DNA from: an uncultured Eubacterium sp.
GTDB lineage: Bacteria; Bacillota; Clostridia; Lachnospirales; Lachnospiraceae
Assembly: GCA_934358495.1 (NCBI GenBank)
Contig: CAKRKO010000037.1
Span: 1 to 24,042, forward strand
Length of the DNA stretch: 24,042 nucleotides
Reading direction: 5' to 3'
This document shows positions 1 to 7,665 of the stretch, piece by piece. Position 1 is the first letter of the stretch, and each line of letters begins with the position of its first letter. Under the pieces are notes generated by a model. The model was given only the letters and a program-made list of their open reading frames with translations. It was not told the DNA's origin and did no database searches. The translations under genes were made by a program, and so were the position numbers.

Positions 1-2622
1 GATCCAAAAGGGATTGAAGACCGTCTTTACCAGAAATGGGAAGACAATAAATATTTTCATGCAGAAGTAGACAGAAGCAAGAAACCATTTACCATTGTTA
101 TGCCGCCGCCAAATATCACCGGTCAGCTGCACATGGGACATGCATTAGATAACACCATGCAGGATATCCTGATCCGTTACAAGAGAATGCAGGGATATTC
201 CGCATTATGGCAGCCGGGTACTGACCACGCAGCCATTGCGACAGAGGTTAAGGTTATCAATAGCCTGAAAGAAAAAGGAATTAACAAAGCGGATTTAACC
301 CGTGATGAGTTCCTGAAATATGCATGGGACTGGAAAGAAGAGTACGGCGGACGTATCGTAAAACAGTTAAAGAAAATGGGATCTTCCGCTGATTGGGACA
401 GAGAGCGTTTTACCATGGATGAAGGATGCTCCGAGGCAGTCAAAGAAGTATTTATCCGTCTGTTTGATAAAGGATATATTTACAAAGGCTCCCGTATCAT
501 CAACTGGTGTCCGGTCTGCAAGACCTCTATTTCTGATGCAGAGGTAGAGCATGTAGAACAGACAGGTCATTTCTGGCATATCAAATACCCGATCATCGGC
601 GAGGAAGGCAGATTTGTTGAGATCGCAACTACCCGTCCGGAGACAATGCTTGGTGATACAGCCGTAGCTGTAAATCCGGATGATGAGCGTTATACAGATA
701 TTATCGGTAAAAAATTACTGCTTCCGATCGTAAACCGTGAGATCCCGGTAATCGCCGATCCGTATGTAGACAAAGAGTTTGGAACCGGTTGCGTAAAAAT
801 TACACCGGCTCACGACCCGAACGACTTTGAGGTAGGAAAACGTCACAATCTGGAAGAAATCAATATCTTAAATGATGATGCAACCATCAATGCAAACGGC
901 GGTATTTACGAAGGTATGGACCGTTACGAGGCAAGAAAAGCTATCGTTGCGAAATTAGATGAGATGGGACTGCTCGTAAAAGTAGTTGAGCATGTTCACA
1001 ACGTAGGTACACATGACAGATGTAAGACAACCGTTGAGCCGATGATCAAACCGCAGTGGTTTGTAAAAATGGAAGAAATGGCAAAACCGGCCATTGATGC
1101 ATTACAGTCCGGCAGATTAAAATTTGTTCCGGAAAGCTTTGGAAAGACTTATATGCACTGGCTGGAAGGTATCCGTGACTGGTGTATTTCCAGACAGCTC
1201 TGGTGGGGACACAGAATCCCGGCTTACTACTGTGAAGAATGTGGTGAGATGGTTGTTTCCCGCAATATGCCGGAGAAATGCCCGAAATGTGGATGCACCC
1301 ATTTAAAACAGGATGAGGACACACTGGATACCTGGTTCTCCTCTGCACTGTGGCCATTCTCCACACTTGGCTGGCCGAACAAGACAGAAGAACTGGATTA
1401 TTTCTATCCGACCGATGTACTTGTCACCGGATATGATATCATCTTCTTCTGGGTTATCCGTATGGTATTCTCTGCTCTGGAGCAGACCGGCACAGAGCCG
1501 TTCCATACTGTACTGATCCATGGTCTGGTTCGTGATTCCCAGGGACGTAAGATGAGTAAATCTCTTGGAAACGGTATCGATCCGTTAGAGGTTATTGATA
1601 AATATGGTGCAGATGCCCTGCGTCTGACCCTGATCACCGGTAATGCGCCTGGAAACGATATGCGTTTCTACTGGGAGCGTGTAGAGTCCAGCCGTAACTT
1701 TGCAAACAAAGTATGGAATGCATCCCGATTCATTATGATGAATCTGGGTGACGAGCAGCCGACCAAACCGGAAGCAGCAGATCTGTTGCCGGTTGACCGC
1801 TGGATTTTATCGAAAGTAAATACACTGGCAAAAGATGTGACAGAGAATATGGATAAATACGAGCTGGGAATTGCAGTTCAGAAAGTCTATGATTTCATCT
1901 GGGAAGAGTTCTGTGACTGGTATATCGAGATTGCAAAAGTGCGTCTGTACAAGAAAGAAGAAGATCCGAAAGCTGCCAATGCGGCACTGTGGGTTCTGAA
2001 AACGGTACTAGCTAATGCGTTAAAGATGCTGCATCCATATATGCCGTTTATCACAGAGGAAATCTTCTGTACGCTTTGTCCGGAAGAAGAAACCATTATG
2101 CTGGCTCCGTGGCCGGAATACACCGAAGAGTGGAATTTCGCAAAAGAAGAGGCAGATGTGGAAACCATCAAAGTACTGGTTAAGGGTATCCGTAATATCC
2201 GTTCCGAGATGAATGTTCCACCAAGCCGCAAAGCAAAATATTTCATTGTATCTCCGGATGCAGACCTGTGTGAGCTGTTTGCTTCCCACAAAGATATTTA
2301 CAGTCAGCTGATTTCTGCAAGCGAGATCGACGTACAGGCAGATAAAGCCGGAATTCCGGAGGATGCTGTATCCGTTGTCATTCCGAATGCGGTTGTATAC
2401 ATTCCGTTAGAGGAGCTGGTAGATATGGCAAAAGAACGGGAACGACTGGAGAAAGAGAAAGCAAAACTTGTAAAAGAGCTGGCTCGTTCCAATGGTATGC
2501 TGAATAATGAGAAATTCTTAAGTAAAGCACCTCAGGCAAAAGTAGATGAGGAGAAAGCAAAACTTGAGAAATACAAACAGATGATGGAAGACGTAGAAAA
2601 TCGTCTGGCACAGTTAAAATAA
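1..2622 (+). CDS. valS: Valyl-tRNA synthetase, 5' end cut by window
   Basis: Class I aminoacyl-tRNA synthetase that charges tRNA-Val in the cytosol. The frame is open from base 1 (DPKGIEDRLYQKWE) and ends at TAA 2620-2622, giving 873 visible residues; about ten N-terminal residues should lie upstream. The ATG at base 100 is internal, because it sits inside the HIGH-type motif PPPNITGQLHMGHA. The KMSKS motif is encoded at 1549-1563. Cys pairs (NWCPVC; YYCEEC...KCPKCG) match zinc-binding loops of this family. The WWGHRIPAYYC segment, the LDTWFSSALWPFS segment and the Lys/Glu-rich C-terminal coiled coil are all typical of ValRS. Only one base separates its stop from the folC ATG, so the two are almost certainly cotranscribed. 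Any T-box leader would lie outside the window. Confidence 0.98.
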   Translation, partial: DPKGIEDRLYQKWEDNKYFHAEVDRSKKPFTIVMPPPNITGQLHMGHALDNTMQDILIRYKRMQGYSALWQPGTDHAAIATEVKVINSLKEKGINKADLTRDEFLKYAWDWKEEYGGRIVKQLKKMGSSADWDRERFTMDEGCSEAVKEVFIRLFDKGYIYKGSRIINWCPVCKTSISDAEVEHVEQTGHFWHIKYPIIGEEGRFVEIATTRPETMLGDTAVAVNPDDERYTDIIGKKLLLPIVNREIPVIADPYVDKEFGTGCVKITPAHDPNDFEVGKRHNLEEINILNDDATINANGGIYEGMDRYEARKAIVAKLDEMGLLVKVVEHVHNVGTHDRCKTTVEPMIKPQWFVKMEEMAKPAIDALQSGRLKFVPESFGKTYMHWLEGIRDWCISRQLWWGHRIPAYYCEECGEMVVSRNMPEKCPKCGCTHLKQDEDTLDTWFSSALWPFSTLGWPNKTEELDYFYPTDVLVTGYDIIFFWVIRMVFSALEQTGTEPFHTVLIHGLVRDSQGRKMSKSLGNGIDPLEVIDKYGADALRLTLITGNAPGNDMRFYWERVESSRNFANKVWNASRFIMMNLGDEQPTKPEAADLLPVDRWILSKVNTLAKDVTENMDKYELGIAVQKVYDFIWEEFCDWYIEIAKVRLYKKEEDPKAANAALWVLKTVLANALKMLHPYMPFITEEIFCTLCPEEETIMLAPWPEYTEEWNFAKEEADVETIKVLVKGIRNIRSEMNVPPSRKAKYFIVSPDADLCELFASHKDIYSQLISASEIDVQADKAGIPEDAVSVVIPNAVVYIPLEELVDMAKERERLEKEKAKLVKELARSNGMLNNEKFLSKAPQAKVDEEKAKLEKYKQMMEDVENRLAQLK

Positions 2623-2623
2623 T

Positions 2624-4036
2624 ATGAGTGAAAACATGAAACAAGCGGTGGAATTTTTGTATGGAATTCCAAAGTTTACCAAAAAACACAGCCTTGCACA
2701 TACACAGCATTTCATGGAGCTGCTTGGCAACCCTGGTAATCGCTGCAAAGTTATTCATGTGGCAGGAAGTAATGGTAAAGGAAGCGTCTGCTGCTTCCTT
2801 TACCATATGTTGCTTTCTGAGGGAAAAACAGTTGGCCTGTTTACATCGCCCCATCTGATTGACATTCGCGAGCGATTCCAGATAAACGGAACCCTTTGCA
2901 GTGAAGCGCAGTTTCTGAAAGCTTATGCGCAGGTAAAAAAGAAAGCAGAAGAGCTGGAAGAAAAAGGTCTTGGCTTTCCGACATTTTTCGAGTTTATTTT
3001 TGCTATGGGCATGGTAATTTTTGAAGAGGCGCAGGTGGAGTATGTGGTTTTGGAGACCGGACTTGGCGGCAGACTGGATGCAACAAACAGCTTTGCAAAT
3101 CCGGTGTTAAGCATTATCACTTCCATCAGTCTGGAGCATACGGAGATCCTTGGGGATACCATCGCACAGATTGCCGGAGAAAAATCAGGCATTATCAAAT
3201 CAGGTGTTCCGGTCGTTTTTGATGCCAATGATCCGGAAGCTTCCGAAGTGATCCGGACGCATGCGAAGGAAATGCACAGCCCATGTACTGCGCTGGAGAA
3301 AAAAATGTTCCGGATTTTGGAATTTAAGAATAATTTTATTGATTTTTCCCTTTCAACTGCGTATGATAAGGAAACAAGATGGACGATTCCGGGAGCCGCA
3401 GAATACCAGGTGGAAAATGCAGCGCTGGCGATTCTGGCGATGCGTGTATTGCAGCAACAGTATCCGAAGGAACTTTCCGGTGAAAAGACGGAAGAACAGC
3501 TTCATGCAGGGATGAAAGCTGCCTTCTGGCAGGGAAGAATGCAGGAGATCGCGCCGGAGATTTATTTTGACGGGGCGCACAATACTTCCGGCATCGGAAT
3601 GTTTACCGAGGCAGTAAATCGACTGACTGCCAATGATAAATACCGTCCACTTCTGCTGTTTTCCATGGTGAAGGAAAAGGATTACAGCACCTCAATCGAT
3701 ATGCTGACAGCAGATATTTTCTGGGAAGAGATGGCTGTCACCACGATTCCAAACGAGCGTGGCATATCTTTTGAAAAATTAGAGAAACTATTTGAATATA
3801 AGTTGAAAGAACATTCATCCGGGCATAGATCAAGCTGTGTTTGTGAGCATAGTGCGAATGCAGAGTCAGAATGCCCGATTGATGCAAAGCTTCCAATTGC
3901 AGGCTATGCTGACTACCGGGAAGCGTTCATGGCAATGAAAGAGAAGAAGAAGCCGGGGCAGAAACTTTTCTGTACAGGCTCCCTCTATTTCATAGGTGCA
4001 TTGATAGAAGTATGGAAGGAGAATTGTGATGATTGA
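2624..4036 (+). CDS. folC: Folylpolyglutamate synthase / dihydrofolate synthase
   Basis: Mur-ligase-family enzyme that uses ATP to add glutamate to folates, and in many bacteria to dihydropteroate. The protein has 470 residues. It shows the P-loop GSNGKGSVCCF near residue 47, the TSPHLIDIRERFQING segment after it, the ETGLGGRLDATN segment and SLEHTEILGDTIAQIAGEKSGI, all FolC hallmarks. DGAHNTSGI in the C-terminal half is the glutamate-ligase domain motif. It is somewhat longer than the usual 420-440 residues because of a Ser/His/Cys-rich insertion at about residues 400-425 (nt about 3815-3890) that contains three cysteines. The start overlaps no other gene and follows valS by one base, so translation is probably coupled. 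The valS-folC order is common in Firmicutes. Confidence 0.96.
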   Translation: MSENMKQAVEFLYGIPKFTKKHSLAHTQHFMELLGNPGNRCKVIHVAGSNGKGSVCCFLYHMLLSEGKTVGLFTSPHLIDIRERFQINGTLCSEAQFLKAYAQVKKKAEELEEKGLGFPTFFEFIFAMGMVIFEEAQVEYVVLETGLGGRLDATNSFANPVLSIITSISLEHTEILGDTIAQIAGEKSGIIKSGVPVVFDANDPEASEVIRTHAKEMHSPCTALEKKMFRILEFKNNFIDFSLSTAYDKETRWTIPGAAEYQVENAALAILAMRVLQQQYPKELSGEKTEEQLHAGMKAAFWQGRMQEIAPEIYFDGAHNTSGIGMFTEAVNRLTANDKYRPLLLFSMVKEKDYSTSIDMLTADIFWEEMAVTTIPNERGISFEKLEKLFEYKLKEHSSGHRSSCVCEHSANAESECPIDAKLPIAGYADYREAFMAMKEKKKPGQKLFCTGSLYFIGALIEVWKENCDD

Positions 4037-4166
4037 TTTTGAGGAAGAATTAAAGAAATTTGAACCGAGTATGGAAATTGAAGAGGCAGAGGACGTAATT
4101 TACAATCGTGATCTGACCGATATGATGGATATTTTACAGGAAATGCTGAAAGAGAGCAGAAGATAG
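4029..4166 (+). CDS. Small acidic protein of unknown function
   Basis: A 45-codon ORF, MIDFEEELKKFEPS... to ...MLKESRR, which overlaps the end of folC by eight bases in another frame. It has a strong ribosome site (GGAAGGAG, about nt 4014-4021) placed well before ATG 4029. Its stop is followed directly by the AGGAGG of the next gene. It is rich in Glu/Asp, has a patterned amphipathic C-terminal half (DMMDILQEMLKES), and has no signal peptide or membrane segment. The tight packing and good ribosome site argue that it is translated. I do not recognise the family. It could help couple folC to the TPR gene or be a small cytosolic adaptor, but nothing in the sequence shows which. Confidence 0.7.
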   Translation: MIDFEEELKKFEPSMEIEEAEDVIYNRDLTDMMDILQEMLKESRR

Positions 4167-4176
4167 GAGGAGACAG

Positions 4177-5640
4177 ATGAACTGTTATTATTGTGGTGCT
4201 CATCTGGATTCCATGGATACCTGCCCTAGCTGTGAAGCAGATGTAACGATTTGGAAAAAAATCGTAAGCATTTCCAACAAGCTTTACAATGACGGACTGG
4301 AGCGTGCCCAGGCTCGTGATTTAAGTGGTTCGGTAGAGTATCTGAAGATGAGTCTTTGTTATAACAAACTGAATATTCAGGCCCGTAATCTGCTGGGACT
4401 GGTTTATTTCGAGATGGGTGAGATCGTAAAGGCGCTGAGTGAGTGGATCATCAGCAAGAGTATGCAGGGGGAAGACAATCCGGCAAACGATTATCTGAAC
4501 GATATCCAGAAAAGTTCCGCCAGATTGGATACTTTGTCCCAGACGGTGAAGAAATTTAACCAGTCTCTGACTTACTGCAAAGAGGGCAATACAGATCTGG
4601 CACTGATCCAATTGAAAAAAGTACTTGCTCTGAATCCGAAGCTGGTAAAAGGTCACCAGCTGCTGGCTTTGCTATATATGAAGGAAGAACGTTATGACCT
4701 GGCATTGCGTGCATTAAAAAATGCAGAAAAAATTGATGCAGGCAATGCCAATACCATGCGATACAAAAAAGAATGCCGTCTGCATCTGAAGACAAACGGA
4801 AAAATGAAACCGAAGGAAAAAGATACGGTAAGTTATCAGAGCGGAAACGACCTGATCATCCGTCCGGCGAAATTTACTGACAACACAGCAGTACTGACCG
4901 TTGTAAACCTGCTGGTTGGCGCGGCCATCGGTATTGCCGTGGTATGTTTCCTGATCGTGCCAGGAATCCGCAAAAATGCCAACAGCAATGCGGCATCCCA
5001 GCTGGTAAAGTCCAATGAGACCATTGCCACCAGAGAGCAGAGCATCAAGAGTCTGGAGGATGAGATTTCGACTCTGAAGCAGACGGTGGAAGATGCACAG
5101 ACAGCAACCAGTTCTGCGGATCAGAAAAATCAGTCCTACGAGGAACTGTTAAATGCTTATGTATCCTATGCATCAGATGATCACGTAAAAGCAGGTGAGA
5201 CACTGGCGAACGTAAAACGTGATCTGCTCAGTGAAAACGCACAGCAGATTTACGATAATATGCTGAACGATGTCCAGAGTGCAATGCTGGAAGCAGATAT
5301 GAACGAAGCATTAAATCTGTATGAAAAGAAAAATTACAGTGAAGCGATTACAAAACTGGAATCCATTGTAAAAACAGATGAAGGATATCAGGAAGGAAAA
5401 GCAGCATACTACCTGGCCTTTGCTTATAACTATCAGAACGATGAGGGCAATGCGCTGAAATGGTTCCAGATCGCAAGAGAAAAGACCAATTCTTCCAGCG
5501 TGCGCAACACCTGTAAAGAAATGATCGAAGACATGCAGAGCCGTGGAATTACCGTTCCGGACGAAAGCGGAACTGCGGATAATCAGACGGATACGTCAGG
5601 CGGAGATACCTCCAGCGACAATGCAGATAATAATGATTAA
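4177..5640 (+). CDS. Zinc-ribbon, TPR and coiled-coil membrane protein
   Basis: 487 residues. An N-terminal zinc ribbon uses Cys3, Cys6, Cys16 and Cys19 (CYYC...CPSC). It is followed by helical TPR-like repeats (about 35-205, including AQARDLSGSVEYLKMSL and ERYDLALRALKNAEKIDAGNA). One membrane segment lies at about 238-262, then a coiled coil (about 275-315) and a second TPR pair (about 360-460, YEKKNYSEAITKLESIV). The tail is acidic and Thr/Ser/Asp-rich. The topology is probably cytosolic ribbon and TPR with an external coiled coil and TPR. The start is set by AGGAGG at 4165-4170. It is probably the last gene of the valS-folC operon, since a long-stem terminator follows at 5704-5795. Such proteins usually act as scaffolds; the partner is unknown. 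Confidence 0.8.
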   Translation: MNCYYCGAHLDSMDTCPSCEADVTIWKKIVSISNKLYNDGLERAQARDLSGSVEYLKMSLCYNKLNIQARNLLGLVYFEMGEIVKALSEWIISKSMQGEDNPANDYLNDIQKSSARLDTLSQTVKKFNQSLTYCKEGNTDLALIQLKKVLALNPKLVKGHQLLALLYMKEERYDLALRALKNAEKIDAGNANTMRYKKECRLHLKTNGKMKPKEKDTVSYQSGNDLIIRPAKFTDNTAVLTVVNLLVGAAIGIAVVCFLIVPGIRKNANSNAASQLVKSNETIATREQSIKSLEDEISTLKQTVEDAQTATSSADQKNQSYEELLNAYVSYASDDHVKAGETLANVKRDLLSENAQQIYDNMLNDVQSAMLEADMNEALNLYEKKNYSEAITKLESIVKTDEGYQEGKAAYYLAFAYNYQNDEGNALKWFQIAREKTNSSSVRNTCKEMIEDMQSRGITVPDESGTADNQTDTSGGDTSSDNADNND

Positions 5641-5703
5641 CAGATATTTTGAATGTGAAGTAAAATCATTAATTGGATTTTAATGAAAATTAAATAAATG
5701 CCT

Positions 5704-5795
5704 AAAGTGGCAGTATACGAAAGAAAATGAGTGTGGAATAGTATAGAAAATCCACATTTAAGTGTAAAGCAGAATCTTTTGTATACTGCCATTTT
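5704..5795 (+). terminator. Long-stem terminator with nested hairpin in its loop
   Basis: Arms 5704-5723 and 5776-5795 pair over about 20 positions with two G-T pairs and end in a T run (5792-5796). The 52-nt loop contains a smaller perfect hairpin, TGTGGA (5732-5737) with TCCACA (5751-5756). The A-rich left flank could also let it work in the opposite direction. It sits 60 bases after the TPR gene stop and probably ends the valS-folC-TPR transcript. Confidence 0.75.
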
Positions 5796-5820
5796 TGTTA
5801 ATAGTATTGTTGTGTAAAGA

Positions 5821-6015
5821 GCATCTGAGGAAGAAAACACGATGAGGGCGGTAGGGCAATTTTCGTAATCGGAGTGAGCATAGCCCGCCTCCGGGAGTGT
5901 GTTTGAGACAACAGCCGGTTCGGCTGTTGGTGAGTTCGCGGGAGGAGGCGGAAATAGGCGGCGCAACGAAGATCGAAAATTGTCCGTGCCCCAGCGTGTT
6001 TTCTTCCCCAGATGC
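5821..6015. repeat. 195-bp multi-helix imperfect palindrome
   Basis: Outer arms 5821-5841 and 5995-6015 are complementary at 20 of 21 positions. Nested inside are CAATTTTCG (5857-5865) with CGAAAATTG (5974-5982), CCGCCTCC (5885-5892) with GGAGGCGG (5944-5951), and a central perfect 9-bp stem CAACAGCCG (5909-5917) with CGGCTGTTG (5921-5929) closed by three bases. The interior is clearly more GC-rich than the flanks. It fills the gap just upstream of spoIIAA. It may be a small non-autonomous mobile element or a structured RNA; no coding frame is convincing. Confidence 0.75.
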
Positions 6016-6045
6016 TTTAAATACGCCAAAAAAGGAGCCAAAAAC

Positions 6046-6357
6046 ATGAATTGTGAATATCAGATCAAAGGAAACACCCTTCGCATCTACATCCCGAAGG
6101 AATTAGATCACCACATTTCCGACAGCCTGCGGGAGGAAGCCGATCTGCTGACGGAAACCTACTTCATTCGAAAAATCATTTTTGACTTTTCCCGCACCGA
6201 CTGGATGGACAGTTCCGGTATCGGTGTAATACTTGGAAGATACAAAAATATGAAATTTTCCGGTGGAACAGTGTCGGCGGTACATTTAAATGAACGTATG
6301 CAGCACATTTTTAAAATGTCAGGGCTGGAAGCACTGATGGAAGAGGAAGGGAGATAA
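6046..6357 (+). CDS. spoIIAA: Anti-anti-sigma factor SpoIIAA (STAS domain)
   Basis: 103 residues, close to the family length. SpoIIAA frees sigma-F in the forespore by binding SpoIIAB after SpoIIE removes its phosphate. The motif TDWMDSSGIGVILGRYK carries the conserved Ser phosphorylated by SpoIIAB; Ser56 here corresponds to Bacillus Ser58. ELDHHISDSLREEAD near the N-terminus and MSGLEALM near the C-terminus also fit. The frame is open upstream to about 5899, but ATG 6046 is chosen because it has GGAG at 6034-6037 and gives the normal N-terminus; the longer version would translate the palindrome. It is the first gene of the spoIIA operon, five bases before spoIIAB. I could not find a convincing sigma-H promoter. 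Confidence 0.96.
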   Translation: MNCEYQIKGNTLRIYIPKELDHHISDSLREEADLLTETYFIRKIIFDFSRTDWMDSSGIGVILGRYKNMKFSGGTVSAVHLNERMQHIFKMSGLEALMEEEGR

Positions 6358-6362
6358 GCAGT

Positions 6363-6875
6363 ATGGGAACTTACATACAGGAAAGAACAGACAAAAACAG
6401 CAAACAGGAAACCTGTGGACAGACACAGATCTTTCAGGAGAAAGAAAATGAACAGCAGGTGGAAAACTGGATGCAGATATCTTTTTCAGCCAAGTCAGAA
6501 AATGAAGGATTTGCCCGCACGGCGGTGGCAGCCTTTGTCAGTTATCTGAATCCGACCATCGAAGAACTGGCGGACATCAAAACCGCGGTTTCGGAGGCGG
6601 TCACGAACTGCATCATTCACGGATACAATCTGAAGGGCGGAACCGTCTGGCTGGAGGCCGGTATCATTGACCGGATCCTTCATGTGGCCATCACGGATGA
6701 GGGCCGCGGCATTGCGGATATCCAAAAAGCGCTGGAGCCGCTGTTTACCACCCGACCGGATCTGGAGCGCTCCGGCATGGGATTTTCCTTTATGGAAGCC
6801 TTTATGGATACCGTGGAGGTAGAATCTGCACCGGGCAAAGGCACCCGGGTGGTGATGACGCGGGAGATCAGTTAA
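6363..6875 (+). CDS. spoIIAB: Anti-sigma-F factor and serine kinase SpoIIAB
   Basis: GHKL-fold protein kinase that binds sigma-F and phosphorylates SpoIIAA. Visible signatures are the N box SEAVTNCIIHGY, the G1 box DEGRGI, the lid PLFTTRPDLERSGMGF and the C-terminal GKGTRVVM. From ATG 6363, preceded by GGGAG, the protein has 170 residues against about 146 usually, because of a Gln/Glu/Asn-rich N-terminal extension of roughly 32 residues. ATG 6471 (MQISFSAKSENEGFAR), with AGGTGG just upstream, would give the standard length, so the start is uncertain. Its stop is six bases before sigF. The middle of the gene is noticeably GC-richer than most of the window. Confidence 0.95.
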   Translation: MGTYIQERTDKNSKQETCGQTQIFQEKENEQQVENWMQISFSAKSENEGFARTAVAAFVSYLNPTIEELADIKTAVSEAVTNCIIHGYNLKGGTVWLEAGIIDRILHVAITDEGRGIADIQKALEPLFTTRPDLERSGMGFSFMEAFMDTVEVESAPGKGTRVVMTREIS

Positions 6876-6881
6876 TTACAT

Positions 6882-7595
6882 ATGGAGCAGGTGATAGAAG
6901 AATTAAAAAAGGCGCACCAGGGGGATAAAGCAGCCAGAGATTGGCTGGTACAGGAAAATATGGGACTCGTCTGGAGCATTGTGCGGAGGTTTTCAAATCG
7001 CGGTTATGATCCGGAGGATCTGTTTCAGATAGGAAGTATCGGACTGCTTAAAGCCATTGACCGGTTTGACACAAACTATGAGGTGAAATTTTCTACCTAT
7101 GCGGTCCCGCTGATCATCGGAGAAATCCGCAGATATCTGCGGGATGACGGTATGCTGAAAGTGAGCAGGACCTTAAAAGAAACGGCATGGAAAGTCAGTC
7201 AGGCGGTGACGGTCTGGCAGAATGAGCACGGTCGGGATCCGACGCTGGAAGAACTTGCGGAAAAAACAGGGATTCGCAGGGAGGATATCGTGCAATCGCT
7301 GGCGGCGAATTCAGAAGTGGATTCCTATGACCGGCCGGTTCCGGGAAATGACGGAAAAGAACTGACACTGGGTGAACAAATCCGTGATCAGAAAAATGAG
7401 ATCGAATGCAGAATGAACCATCTGTTTCTGGAACAATTGCTGAATCAGCTGGAACCTGAAGAGCGTCAGCTGATCTATCTGCGGTATGTGGAGGAGCGGA
7501 CGCAGTCGGATGTGGCAAAAATACTTGGTACTACCCAGGTGCAGGTCTCCAGAAAAGAGAAAAAACTGCTTGCAAAATTGCGGGGGATGTACTAA
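6882..7595 (+). CDS. sigF: Forespore sigma factor F
   Basis: 237-residue sigma-70-family factor that runs early forespore transcription. Region 2 is plain: NMGLVWSIVRRFSNRGYDPEDLFQIGSIGLLKAIDRFD, then VKFSTYAVPLIIGEIRRYLRDDG. Region 3 follows (LEELAEKTGIRREDIVQSL), and region 4 ends with SDVAKILGTTQVQVSRKEKKLLAKLR. The order spoIIAA-spoIIAB-sigF and the tight spacing identify it as SigF rather than SigG. The ribosome site before ATG 6882 is weak and far away (GGGAG about 15 bases upstream), so translation may depend on coupling with spoIIAB. No clear terminator separates it from apbE 70 bases later, so some readthrough is possible. Confidence 0.96.
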   Translation: MEQVIEELKKAHQGDKAARDWLVQENMGLVWSIVRRFSNRGYDPEDLFQIGSIGLLKAIDRFDTNYEVKFSTYAVPLIIGEIRRYLRDDGMLKVSRTLKETAWKVSQAVTVWQNEHGRDPTLEELAEKTGIRREDIVQSLAANSEVDSYDRPVPGNDGKELTLGEQIRDQKNEIECRMNHLFLEQLLNQLEPEERQLIYLRYVEERTQSDVAKILGTTQVQVSRKEKKLLAKLRGMY

Positions 7596-7598
7596 GAT
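7570..7598 (+). promoter_or_regulatory. Candidate sigma-A promoter for apbE
   Basis: TTGCAA (7570-7575), a 17-bp spacer and TAAGAT (7593-7598). It overlaps the end of sigF. An alternative -10 is TACTAA (7590-7595), which would match the -10-to-operator spacing of the two other sites. Moderate to low support by itself; it is strengthened by the shared operator just downstream. Confidence 0.45.
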
Positions 7599-7601
7599 AG
7601 A

Positions 7602-7618
7602 CGTTAGCTTAGGCTAAT
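7602..7618. promoter_or_regulatory. Inverted repeat CGTTAG-N6-CTAAT, copy 1 (apbE)
   Basis: CGTTAG, CTTAGG, CTAAT. The core TTAGC-TTAG-GCTAA is a perfect 5+5 palindrome. It lies between sigF and apbE and matches the sites at 9536 and 13617. It is a candidate operator for a dimeric repressor; the regulator is unknown. Confidence 0.6.
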
Positions 7619-7665
7619 AAGCGATAAAACCGATAAATAAGCAATTATATGGAGGATTTGTATAG

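Noticed and set aside
100..120. ATG at 100 as the valS start
   Set aside because: It lies within the ATP-binding signature and the frame is open to base 1 with good ValRS sequence.
1887..2291. 134-residue minus-strand open frame inside valS
   Set aside because: It is fully inside a conserved gene, has Ser-rich shadow composition and no ribosome site.
5899..6045. Upstream extension of the spoIIAA frame
   Set aside because: It would translate the palindrome and give a non-family N-terminus; ATG 6046 has a ribosome site and the normal start.
5640..6045. Sigma-H promoter for spoIIA
   Set aside because: AGGA-like and GAAT-like strings exist but never with suitable spacing.
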